The notes beneath the pieces are model-generated. The model did not search any database, was not told where the DNA came from, and saw only the letters and a list, made by a program, of their open reading frames with translations. From JACMLD01 sp044223995 (GTDB taxonomy: Bacteria; Bacteroidota; Bacteroidia; Chitinophagales; Chitinophagaceae), in NCBI GenBank assembly GCA_044223995.1, contig JBGALE010000005.1, forward strand, positions 124,001 through 188,000: a stretch of 64,000 nt of DNA. Reading direction: 5' to 3'. This document shows positions 9,249 through 16,985 of this stretch, one piece after another. Numbering within the stretch: position 1 is the stretch's first letter; each line of letters starts with the position of its first letter. The position numbers were made by a program, and so were the translations under genes.

Positions 9249-10034
9249 ATGAGACTAACCATTTTGCTTTTGTTACTGGCGCTGTCCTTTTTTACAGTGC
9301 CTGCGCAGGAAAATTATGAGATACAGGTGTACGGTTCGCAGACCATGAACAAGGGTATGACCATGTTTGAACTGCACAGCAACTATACCATTAACGGAGA
9401 GCGGGAAATTAATAAAGGCGTGCTGCCCTCCTATCATGCATTGCATGAAACAATAGAAATCACCCATGGTATTTCTGAAAATTTTGAACTGGGCTTTTAC
9501 CTGTTTACCAATTATACCAGTCCGTACGGATTTAAAGTGATAGGCACACACCTGCGGCCAAGAATTATGGCGCCGCAAAGCTGGAAATTGCCGGTCGGCC
9601 TCAGCCTCTCTGCCGAGTTTGGCTATCAAAGTCAGCAATATTCAGCCGATACCTGGAGTATTGAATTACGACCGATCATTGATAAAACCATCGGTAAGTT
9701 TTATTTCTCCTTCAACCCAACACTGGGCATACAAATAAAAGGCGTGGAAAAACAATCTGCACCGGCATTTGCACCCAATATAAAAGCATCTTTTACCTGC
9801 AGCCCGAAAGTCAGCATAGGCGGCGAATACTATGGCGATCTCGGCACCATCAATCATTTTGAAAGAGGGCCTGAACAAAGTCATGCCATCTTCCTGGTGG
9901 CAGATCTGTATGTTGATCCAAGATGGGAAATCAACCTCGGGCCCGGCTGGGGATTAACAAATGCCACCGATGCCCTGGTAGTAAAACTGCTGGTGGGCAG
10001 GAGAATCGACTGGCATAAGAACAAAACAAAATAA
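9249..10034 (+). CDS. Exported outer-membrane barrel-like protein
   Basis: 261 residues with a signal peptide that ends at about residue 19 (LSFFTVPAQ). The mature part has regular amphipathic strands, for example FELGFYLFTNYTS, GLSLSAEFGYQSQ, FYFSFNPTLGIQI and WEINLGPGWGL, as in outer-membrane transport or phenol-degradation-type barrels. It follows the cupin by 6 bp and ends at a bidirectional terminator. The substrate is unknown. There is no sorting domain or plug domain. Confidence 0.65.
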   Translation: MRLTILLLLLALSFFTVPAQENYEIQVYGSQTMNKGMTMFELHSNYTINGEREINKGVLPSYHALHETIEITHGISENFELGFYLFTNYTSPYGFKVIGTHLRPRIMAPQSWKLPVGLSLSAEFGYQSQQYSADTWSIELRPIIDKTIGKFYFSFNPTLGIQIKGVEKQSAPAFAPNIKASFTCSPKVSIGGEYYGDLGTINHFERGPEQSHAIFLVADLYVDPRWEINLGPGWGLTNATDALVVKLLVGRRIDWHKNKTK

Positions 10035-10039
10035 AAAAA

Positions 10040-10056
10040 CCCGGCAATTAACCGGG
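10040..10056 (-). terminator. Terminator between convergent genes
   Basis: CCCGG and CCGGG pair around CAATTAA. On the minus strand the hairpin is followed by seven T residues (the A-run at 10033-10039), so it should end the minus-strand gene at 10078. It probably also serves the plus-strand gene that stops at 10034. Confidence 0.7.
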
Positions 10057-10077
10057 CCATATCATCGGGTTCATTGT

Positions 10078-10671
10078 TTATTTATCACTGCCATCTGCAT
10101 TGGCATAACCTTCCAGTGTATCTTTTTTCTTGCTCACTACATTGATATTTATCACCCACTCCGGGAACTGGTATATCATTTCAAGGTCTATTTTCATTTC
10201 ACGGTAACGATCATCTCCTGTTTTTAACCGAAGGGTGCTGACAGCAAAAGGCTTTTCTTCCACGGGGTTTTCATACTCACTGGTTAAATAAATAATACTG
10301 CCATCCACCAGTTGGAGATAGCAACCTTTCAACTGCTGGTATAAAGTTTTGTATTTAAGTGCAGCCGTATTAAAATCTTCACTGCGAAACATTTTAGCCT
10401 GCCAACTGGCGGTCGTGTCTTCTACGGAATGATAACGGGTAACAATACACGCTTCGGAACCAGGCAGCCTTACCAGCGATTCATAATTTTCAATCTCTGC
10501 CTGTTTTAAAACAAGCTCACCGCTGATATGGTGAAAATTAGCCGGGAAATCGTGCAGGACCTGCTGCATGGCGGAGGGGAAAACAGGTGTCTTGACGATG
10601 GAAGCGGATGTTTGCGCGTAACCATACACGATGGTCAGCAGGGCAATGCCGGTGAAAAGGATTTTCTTCAT
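10078..10671 (-). CDS. Exported protein of unknown function
   Basis: 197 residues starting at MKKILFTGIALLTIVYGYAQ, a clear signal peptide. The frame opens 57 bases further upstream, but that extension has no signal character. The mature part has no Cys pairs or catalytic motif that I recognise. It mixes short strands and a central SEYENPVEEKPFAV segment. Periplasmic or surface location is inferred. It is followed by a terminator and preceded by 125 bp of AT-rich DNA, so it is probably a single-gene unit. Confidence 0.65.
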   Translation of the reverse strand: MKKILFTGIALLTIVYGYAQTSASIVKTPVFPSAMQQVLHDFPANFHHISGELVLKQAEIENYESLVRLPGSEACIVTRYHSVEDTTASWQAKMFRSEDFNTAALKYKTLYQQLKGCYLQLVDGSIIYLTSEYENPVEEKPFAVSTLRLKTGDDRYREMKIDLEMIYQFPEWVININVVSKKKDTLEGYANADGSDK

Positions 10672-10796
10672 GTGGGCCAGGTTATTGGTTTGTTTAAAGG
10701 ATGTCGGTTTGAAAAAAATTAAACGCATAGAATGGCGATTAATTTTCCAGCAATATGTTAAAGCATGTTAAAAATGTGGGAAGAAATGTAAAGCAG

Positions 10797-11627
10797 TTAT
10801 TTTCTTTTTTTCTTTAGCGCGCCAAGAAATGTTCGTTCCAGGCTGACATAATAATTTGTTTCCCCTACGCGGAGCATATTGCCCGCCATTTGAAAACGTA
10901 CACCTGCATTAATTTTAAAATTGCTGTTGAAGATCAGTTGCGCAGCAGGCGCTGCATCCAGCATATAGTCACCGGCCTCGAAGCCTTTCATACCAATCAG
11001 CTCAAAATAAAGATTAAAGTTGACCTGTTTGTAATCCGTGTAGCTGCGGGGAAATAACAGGTAACCGGATGATAAACTATAATACAGGGCTGTAACTGAA
11101 TGCCCGAGGTGACCTGTATGTTCTTGCTTGTTGGCAAACACACGGATAACGCTGGCAGTACCGGATACGGCCAGTTTATTGACCAGTTGTGTAGCGATCA
11201 ACCCGGCCTGCACACCACTGTTATCGCCGTCTACATTAATGTCACCATAATAAAAGGGAGAGTTGGAATAGGAGCCTTCTGCAAATGCTGCCATCCTGAA
11301 ATGCCGGTGTACATCGTCATCGGAGTAAAACCTGTATTTCGCATAACCCCTTACCGATTCTGCTCTAACGGTTGCTGAATAAAAATCGGAGAAAGTGCCA
11401 CTGAGGTGTACCATCCATTGTTTGCTCAATCCAAACATTATTTCAGGCGTATAACGCTGTTTGAAATAATTATTATACCTGCTTACCGGTGAACGGAAGG
11501 TAACTTTGGCCGAGATTGATTTCGCTGGCATATTGGAAGCCGGTTCGGCAAACACATACAATTCCTGGCTATTGACCGTGCATTGAACACCAATCAAAAA
11601 AAGGCTTACCATTATTATCCGGACCAT
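10797..11627 (-). CDS. Outer-membrane barrel-like protein in the metal-handling cluster
   Basis: 276 residues with a signal peptide that ends near residue 20 (LFLIGVQCTVNSQ). The mature part is rich in alternating strands (QWMVHLSGTFSDFY, GYAKYRFYSDDD, YMLDAAPAAQLIF, YYVSLERTF), with many His and aromatic residues (HRHFRM, EHTGHLGH). It starts 9 bp after the TlpA stop, so it is the last gene of the run TlpA/HMA. A role in moving metal or reporting on the outer membrane is inferred from context only. Confidence 0.6.
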   Translation of the reverse strand: MVRIIMVSLFLIGVQCTVNSQELYVFAEPASNMPAKSISAKVTFRSPVSRYNNYFKQRYTPEIMFGLSKQWMVHLSGTFSDFYSATVRAESVRGYAKYRFYSDDDVHRHFRMAAFAEGSYSNSPFYYGDINVDGDNSGVQAGLIATQLVNKLAVSGTASVIRVFANKQEHTGHLGHSVTALYYSLSSGYLLFPRSYTDYKQVNFNLYFELIGMKGFEAGDYMLDAAPAAQLIFNSNFKINAGVRFQMAGNMLRVGETNYYVSLERTFLGALKKKRK

Positions 11628-11636
11628 GGGAGCAGC

Positions 11637-12116
11637 TTATTTTTTTAGCAACACATTTACTTTTTTCTCCAGCAACCTTTCATCGGGATCGACTGCTACC
11701 AGCACGCCCTCTTTATCGATCAAAAAAGTAGCAGGTATCTGTTCGATCTTCCAGGCGTTGGCGACCGGGCCGTTCCATCCATTTTTCTCATTTACCTGCA
11801 GCCAGGTTATTTTATCGGCGGCAATTGCTTTCTTCCAATCGGTCACATCATCATCGATGCTGATACTGTAGATTTCAAATCCTTTCGCTTTCAATTTTGG
11901 ATACAAGCGCACCATTAGCCTGTTTGTCTTTCGGCAGGGCCCGCACCAGGATGCCCAGAAATCTATCAGTACAACTTTCCCGCGCAGGCTTGACAATGTA
12001 ACGGTATTGCCGTTTACATCTTTGAGCGCAATCTCGGGGACAGTTGTTCCAACAGCGGGCTGTGCAACTGCAACAGCGGACAATAAAACCATTGCAACCA
12101 GTAAAGTCAGTCTCAT
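11637..12116 (-). CDS. TlpA-like thiol-disulfide oxidoreductase
   Basis: A secreted thioredoxin-fold protein of 159 residues. The signal peptide is MRLTLLVAMVLLSAVAVAQ, and this start (12116) is preferred to the longer frame from 12170, which would overlap the upstream gene. The redox site WASWCGPC (Cys58 and Cys61) follows the usual DFW motif. A cis-Pro is present in QIPATFLID. It probably keeps periplasmic Cys residues reduced. Its neighbours are Cys-rich HMA proteins that would need this, which is the best clue to its partner. Confidence 0.9.
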   Translation of the reverse strand: MRLTLLVAMVLLSAVAVAQPAVGTTVPEIALKDVNGNTVTLSSLRGKVVLIDFWASWCGPCRKTNRLMVRLYPKLKAKGFEIYSISIDDDVTDWKKAIAADKITWLQVNEKNGWNGPVANAWKIEQIPATFLIDKEGVLVAVDPDERLLEKKVNVLLKK

Positions 12117-12169
12117 ATAATATATTTTAAAAAATCTCCCCCGCATGCACGGGGGAGAAAGGGTATTCA

Positions 12170-12718
12170 TTAAATAGTAACATGATAAATGCGCGTACCC
12201 GCCGCCACACCTGCTTTACTGCAGCAGTCACCGGCTTTACCGGTTTGCAGGCAGGACATACTGGTGGCACTGCTGATTTTCTTAAACTCTTTGGGAGAAA
12301 GAAAATTTTTATCGACAATGGTCAGCACTTTTTCGCCATTCAATACCTGGCTGCTCACATTGACGAAATGAAATTCCTTTCCACCGATTGCCACGTGCTC
12401 ATCGTTTTTAATACTGATGTTATTAAAATTCCCGGTGAGCTTTAGTTTGGATACAGAAAACCCTGCATCTTCCACTGCTTTTTGCAATCCATCAATATCG
12501 GGTGTTACGCCTTCCTTGAAAATGATATTGAAGGAAGAGTTTTTTATATCGGGTTTCACACTGGCCACGAATGGAAGCTGGTGCAAAGCATTGTCGATCG
12601 CTTTTGTACACATGGCGCAGGTTAGCCCGCTGGCTTGTAATGTAGCGCCCGTAAACTGTGCCTTCAGCCCAACAGTGATGACCAGGGCCATGACCAGTAA
12701 CAAGATTTGTTTCTTCAT
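12170..12718 (-). CDS. Secreted heavy-metal-associated (HMA) domain protein
   Basis: 182 residues: a signal peptide (about residues 1-20), then an HMA fold with the metal site GLTCAMCTKA (Cys34 and Cys37), where most HMA proteins have GMxCxxC. A second half (residues about 100-182) ends in a Cys-bearing segment, CLQTGKAGDCCSKAG. Classical HMA domains carry copper or mercury inside the cell. Here the signal peptide places the domain in the periplasm. It sits 33 bp after another secreted HMA protein and 53 bp before TlpA, all on one strand. Confidence 0.8.
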   Translation of the reverse strand: MKKQILLLVMALVITVGLKAQFTGATLQASGLTCAMCTKAIDNALHQLPFVASVKPDIKNSSFNIIFKEGVTPDIDGLQKAVEDAGFSVSKLKLTGNFNNISIKNDEHVAIGGKEFHFVNVSSQVLNGEKVLTIVDKNFLSPKEFKKISSATSMSCLQTGKAGDCCSKAGVAAGTRIYHVTI

Positions 12719-12751
12719 GATTTACTAAAATTACTATTACTTATACATTAA

Positions 12752-13321
12752 TTAGGATTTGCAACAACCTTTGTCTTTACATGCTGTCATGCCTTTGCAG
12801 CATTCCATTTTTGAATCACATTTGCCGTCTTTGCAGCAGGATGCCATTCCTTCTTTTTTACAGCAATTCATGTCTTTGCATGCTTCTGCACAGGCTGCAG
12901 CATCTTTCATGCATTTGCCATCTTTCATGTATTTTTCATTGTCGCAGCAACTTGTTTTTTGCTGTACAACATCTTTGCGCTGGTAATGGCAGCATTCTTT
13001 CAGGTTGTTGTATGCTTCGCTGGTAGCAGTAAAATCCTGGGTATCATAGCCCGCAGCAGCAATTGACTGCTGGATTTTATTGGTGTTGGTTTTATTGACA
13101 CTGTAAGATACATTCAGCACCTTGGTATCTTCATTCCAGTTGGCGCTGGCAGCACCTGCCTGCAGGGCAGATTTTTCAATAACCCGTTTACACATACCGC
13201 ATTCGCCGTACACTTTAATATTTTGTGTTTTTAAAGATGAAGCGGGAGATTTTTGTGCCTGTACATTAAATAAGGCTGCTATAAAAAACAGCAGGGTTAA
13301 ACCAATATATTGCGTTTTCAT
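12752..13321 (-). CDS. Secreted HMA protein with a Cys-rich tail
   Basis: 189 residues: a signal peptide to about Ala22, an HMA domain with YGECGMCKRV (Cys41 and Cys44), then about 80 residues holding 17 Cys, many as CC pairs (ECC, SCC, NCC, SCC, ECC, GCC) with many Lys, Asp and Met. The tail resembles a metallothionein-like sponge fused to a metal-transfer domain. Binding of copper or another soft metal is inferred. The reading frame is intact. The gene is separated by 107 bp from the HYC_CC_PP gene, with a small hairpin (13398-13415) between them. Confidence 0.8.
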   Translation of the reverse strand: MKTQYIGLTLLFFIAALFNVQAQKSPASSLKTQNIKVYGECGMCKRVIEKSALQAGAASANWNEDTKVLNVSYSVNKTNTNKIQQSIAAAGYDTQDFTATSEAYNNLKECCHYQRKDVVQQKTSCCDNEKYMKDGKCMKDAAACAEACKDMNCCKKEGMASCCKDGKCDSKMECCKGMTACKDKGCCKS

Positions 13322-13428
13322 AATTGAAATATTTTAAAACGTTTTGAATGAAATAACAGTAAAAGAATAGCAGTATGCTATATAAGATTGAAATAGTACC
13401 GGCAGAGTAGCCGGTGAAGAGAAGAGAT

Positions 13429-13818
13429 CTATAGTCTGAAAACGCAATTCAGCACGCAAAGGGAAGGGTCACCCGGTTCGGGTGGTGAATGATTGGAGAA
13501 ACTTCCCGTATTTGCTGAGATAAGTAATAATGGTCCGGGTGTATCAAATTCCTGCTCGGGTGCAGCCGGTGGCTGACATTGGTAGTCGTGGCTCACCTGT
13601 TGCTGGTCGCTCTGCAGTTTTAAAAATTTCACTTCATCGTGGCAGCATTTGTTTTTGGCATTCTCCATGCCGCATTTGGAACATTTATGTGTTTCCCCGC
13701 CGGCATATTGTAGTGAAGAACCAATTTCCCTGCCCATACAGTAATGAATCTGCAGGGCCAAACCACTGGTGATGGCCAGGTAGATAACTGCAGTAAATAT
13801 GGCGAGGATTTTTTTCAT
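13429..13818 (-). CDS. HYC_CC_PP family protein
   Basis: A 129-residue exported protein. Its three signature elements are visible: HYCMG just after the signal peptide (about residue 25), a KCCHDE pair in the middle after CSKCGMENAKN, and Pro pairs near the end (CQPPAAPE, SPPEPG). The family is named from these elements and is common in Bacteroidota, usually near copper or other metal genes. Its function is not established. The Cys and His residues could bind metal. A near-perfect promoter lies 8 bp upstream of the start codon. Confidence 0.8.
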   Translation of the reverse strand: MKKILAIFTAVIYLAITSGLALQIHYCMGREIGSSLQYAGGETHKCSKCGMENAKNKCCHDEVKFLKLQSDQQQVSHDYQCQPPAAPEQEFDTPGPLLLISANTGSFSNHSPPEPGDPSLCVLNCVFRL

Positions 13819-13825
13819 TACACGA

Positions 13826-13856
13826 CAAAGGTAAAGCCGTTTGAGAATATCTGCAA
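13826..13856 (-). promoter_or_regulatory. Bacteroidota-type promoter of the HYC_CC_PP gene
   Basis: Reading the minus strand, TTG (13856-13854) is followed after 20 bases by TACCTTTG (13833-13826), an exact -33/-7 pair of the Bacteroidota type. The ATG begins 8 bases further on, so the leader would be very short or absent. Confidence 0.7.
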
Positions 13857-13894
13857 CATGACTTTTGTTAACTCAATGGGAAATATTTACCTGG

Positions 13895-15922
13895 TTAGTT
13901 CACAAAGCTCCAGAAAATACCTACCCTGAACTGCATACCGGGGTAGGGATAACCAGCAATCGCCAGGTTATTATTCGTAAATCCAAATCCATCCTTATTA
14001 CGGGCGGTATTCAGGTTCTCCATCCGGACATAAGCGGTAAAACTGCGTATACGAAAATGAAGGTAGGCGTTGATGGTAGGCAGGCGAAGGCTTACGGTGG
14101 TCGTGTCCTGGTAATAAAACTGTCCCAGCACTGGTGAGTACCCATCGGCTTTGTAAGGCGTATTGTATTTTATTTCAAGACCGGTGGCCATCGAAAGATT
14201 TTTAAACCCAAGTTTTCCTTCGTATCCAATGCGGTTTCTCGTGTACAGCAGTGGTACATTCACAGGAGCCGAACCTGCTTTTTGCTGCAGGGTCACTTCC
14301 GCAATCCATACCAAATGCTTTGACAACTGTATTTCCTTTTCTGCAGACACCTGTAATAAATTGAACAAGGCAGATGCCTGTTGCGCATGGTAGTAATCGC
14401 TGAAATAAGTATAGTTGGTGATAAAATAGTAACTGGCCGATAATTTTAATTTCCGTGCCGGCTGATCAATGGAAGCAAAAAAACGGCTGATGTTTTCCTT
14501 GTTAAACCCGCTGCTATTGGAAAAATTAAAGCTGCTTACCGGGTTGAATATAAAAGATGGTGTACGGTTGGTATTTTGAAAACCTACCTGGAGGTATCCT
14601 ACCTGTTTGCTCACGTATCGTTTTAAACTGCCATAGGCGTTATAGTCGCCGGCATTCAGCCCGGTAAAATACAATTCACCGTTTGCTTCGACGTCCCATT
14701 TTTGATTACGTGTTTTATTGCGGTACTCTGCATGAGCCCAGGTGTTAAAATAATTGGCCACACTGGCGTCAAAGGTTCCTTTCAGGTTTTGAAGGCTGGC
14801 CCCCACCTTGAAAAACTGTTGCGGGTTTTTTGCATCGGGGAATTGATAAATGGAAAAATCGTTGATGATTTCATTCCACTTATCCTGTACTGCATAAGTA
14901 GCGGGCATCGCCAGGAAATTATAAAACGGCCGGTAAAAATTAGTATCGTTATAGGGATCAATGGCACCATCTTCAAAACGGTAAGTATAGTTGTTTAGCT
15001 GAAAAGTATGTTCCAGGCGAAGCTTTGGATAAAATAAATAAACAACGGTTGAATCGGTTACGGTGGAATCTTTTTTACCCAAATCATATTGCTGCCGAAG
15101 CAAAAATGTATTGATCTTGTATTTATTACCCGTGGTTACTTTTGAACTGAGTGGGTTGATAGCGCCAGGCCGTACGGGCCCGAGAAATACACGCACGGTT
15201 GACCGATCTTTGTATGTCGCCACATCATCGAGATCGCTTTCATAACGAATGCCGCCATTTTCGGATGCCTGTATTTTATTATTGGCCAGTATAAAAAATA
15301 AATGATAGCGCCGCAGTGGCGACTGATAGTAAGATGTTAGCCTGAAACTGCTCTGGCTGGTATTTTGATTTTTAAAAAATCCCGGTGAATTTACCAGCCT
15401 GTACTGAAATGCAATATTCCAGTTGGGGTTAATGTTTTGTGTATGCAGTGCATGCACCAGTTGTTCAGACTTGGTGCCAATTAAATAACCAAGCTCGGTA
15501 TAAGGCCTTGTTGTATTAAAAAAACGTGCATCTTCCGGTTTTAGCCTGTACACATCATAAGCATGAAAGCCTGCGTCCCAGCCAGCTTTCGATACCGGTG
15601 AAAAAAACAGTGATTTGGCGGCGCTGCCATTATTGCCCAGGAAAAGATATTCTGCCGGTATCAGGAATTTTTTATTGAAATCATTTATCGATGAATCAAA
15701 TTTCTGGTAACGGCTGCTGTCGAGGTAACGAAAATTAATGGTAATGGAATCCTCCTTGCCGGTTCTGTGCCGGAGGCTGTCTTTCTGACCAGTTCCACCA
15801 CCGCCACCACGGCCGCCAAAACGATTACCGAGTCCCGGTAAACCGCGGTTAAACTGAGCCATTCCTTCAAAGGAAGCCACGAGCAATACAATAAAAAATA
15901 GTATGTAAACCTGTTTTGTCAA
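13895..15922 (-). CDS. Putative porin (PF14121-type)
   Basis: A 675-residue outer-membrane barrel. The signal peptide reads TKQVYILFFIVLLVASFEG with cleavage near MAQ, then a Gly-rich stretch of about 25 residues. The first in-frame start is a TTG at 15922, and no ATG is available before the signal core. Long beta-strands alternate through to the end, which closes with MQFRVGIFWSFVN, an aromatic-rich terminal strand. Many Bacteroidota carry one such porin, and its substrate is unknown. A TAATTTTG element at 15932-15925 lies right before the TTG. Confidence 0.85.
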   Translation of the reverse strand: MTKQVYILFFIVLLVASFEGMAQFNRGLPGLGNRFGGRGGGGGTGQKDSLRHRTGKEDSITINFRYLDSSRYQKFDSSINDFNKKFLIPAEYLFLGNNGSAAKSLFFSPVSKAGWDAGFHAYDVYRLKPEDARFFNTTRPYTELGYLIGTKSEQLVHALHTQNINPNWNIAFQYRLVNSPGFFKNQNTSQSSFRLTSYYQSPLRRYHLFFILANNKIQASENGGIRYESDLDDVATYKDRSTVRVFLGPVRPGAINPLSSKVTTGNKYKINTFLLRQQYDLGKKDSTVTDSTVVYLFYPKLRLEHTFQLNNYTYRFEDGAIDPYNDTNFYRPFYNFLAMPATYAVQDKWNEIINDFSIYQFPDAKNPQQFFKVGASLQNLKGTFDASVANYFNTWAHAEYRNKTRNQKWDVEANGELYFTGLNAGDYNAYGSLKRYVSKQVGYLQVGFQNTNRTPSFIFNPVSSFNFSNSSGFNKENISRFFASIDQPARKLKLSASYYFITNYTYFSDYYHAQQASALFNLLQVSAEKEIQLSKHLVWIAEVTLQQKAGSAPVNVPLLYTRNRIGYEGKLGFKNLSMATGLEIKYNTPYKADGYSPVLGQFYYQDTTTVSLRLPTINAYLHFRIRSFTAYVRMENLNTARNKDGFGFTNNNLAIAGYPYPGMQFRVGIFWSFVN

Positions 15923-15985
15923 ATCAAAATTATCGCGGCAAATTACTTATCAATTCATTGACCGCGTTTACCAATAAAGTTAATT

Positions 15986-16807
15986 TTATAATGCGGTAAT
16001 CAATTCGCGGAAAATGGTACTCAGTTTTGGTTCTGCTTCTTTGGCCGCCTGCAATACTTCTTCATGTGTAATGGTATTTTGTTCTTCCCGGATACCGATA
16101 TCCGTAATCACGCTCATGGCAAAAACATGCAGGCCAAGATGCACCGCTGCAATCACTTCCTGCACGGTACTCATACCCACGGCGTCCCCTCCCATCAAAT
16201 GAAGCATTTTATATTCCGCCCTGGTTTCGAATGTAGGGCCAGTTACGCCACAATACACCCCTTTTTGCAAATGAATATTAAACTTTACCGCGATGGCTTC
16301 GGCTTTTTTGATGAGTGCTTTTTTATAGGGCTCACTCATATCAGGGAAACGCGGGCCCAATGCGTCGTCGTTTTTACCAATCAGCGGATTTTTTGCAAAC
16401 AAACTGATATGATCTTCTATTATCATCAGGTCACCTACTTTATAACTTGGGTTAACGCCTCCCGCAGCATTGCTTACCAGTAATGTTTCAACACCCAGCC
16501 ATTTCATCACACGAATGGGATATGCCACTTCAGCAGCAGAATATCCTTCATAAAAATGAAAACGGCCGCCCATGGCAACAACTTTTTTTCCACCCAGTGT
16601 TCCAAACATTAATTTGCCGCTATGGCCTTCCACGGTGGACACCGGGAAATGCGGGATATTACTGTAAGAAATTTCTTTTTCAACGGTCATTTCCCGGGCC
16701 AAATTTCCCAATCCACTTCCCAATACAATTCCAACAGTGGGGCGGGTGGGGTACTGGCTTTGCAAAAAACTGGTTGTTTCCTTTAGCTGATCGGTAATGG
16801 CTGACAT
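15986..16807 (-). CDS. Purine nucleoside phosphorylase, class I (PNP type)
   Basis: A cytosolic enzyme that splits purine nucleosides with phosphate to free base and ribose-1-phosphate. The 273 residues begin at MSAITDQLKE, and the longer frame from 16915 has no family sequence. The phosphate site is seen in GSGLG and EGHSG, the purine site in SNAAGGVN and GPTFETRAEY, and the ribose contact in VGMSTVQE. The residue equivalent to Asn243 of the human enzyme is Asp here (SVITDIG), which may change base preference. Confidence 0.93.
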   Translation of the reverse strand: MSAITDQLKETTSFLQSQYPTRPTVGIVLGSGLGNLAREMTVEKEISYSNIPHFPVSTVEGHSGKLMFGTLGGKKVVAMGGRFHFYEGYSAAEVAYPIRVMKWLGVETLLVSNAAGGVNPSYKVGDLMIIEDHISLFAKNPLIGKNDDALGPRFPDMSEPYKKALIKKAEAIAVKFNIHLQKGVYCGVTGPTFETRAEYKMLHLMGGDAVGMSTVQEVIAAVHLGLHVFAMSVITDIGIREEQNTITHEEVLQAAKEAEPKLSTIFRELITAL

Positions 16808-16962
16808 AATATGGATTGATACAATTTTTTTAGCGAAGAATCCGGCTCGTCCGAATCTTATTACGCCGCAGGAATGAATTCCCTTGGATAATGCCTGCAA
16901 ATATAGGGAATGCATTCCTCGAATACTTTATATACCTGCTGGGAAAAGCAGCGATTAAAGAT

Positions 16963-16970
16963 TATATTTG
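16963..16970 (+). promoter_or_regulatory. TAnnTTTG -7 element
   Basis: TATATTTG fits the -7 consensus exactly and lies 16 bp before the GTG at 16986. It overlaps the TTG that would otherwise be read as the start codon, which supports GTG 16986 as the true start. No good -33 TTG is present. Confidence 0.55.
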
Positions 16971-16985
16971 ACATCCATTTTAGCC

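Noticed and set aside
13398..13415. ACCGGC/GCCGGT hairpin between the HYC_CC_PP and HMA genes as a terminator
   Set aside because: No T-run follows on the minus strand, so it may attenuate or mark a boundary, but it is not a standard terminator.
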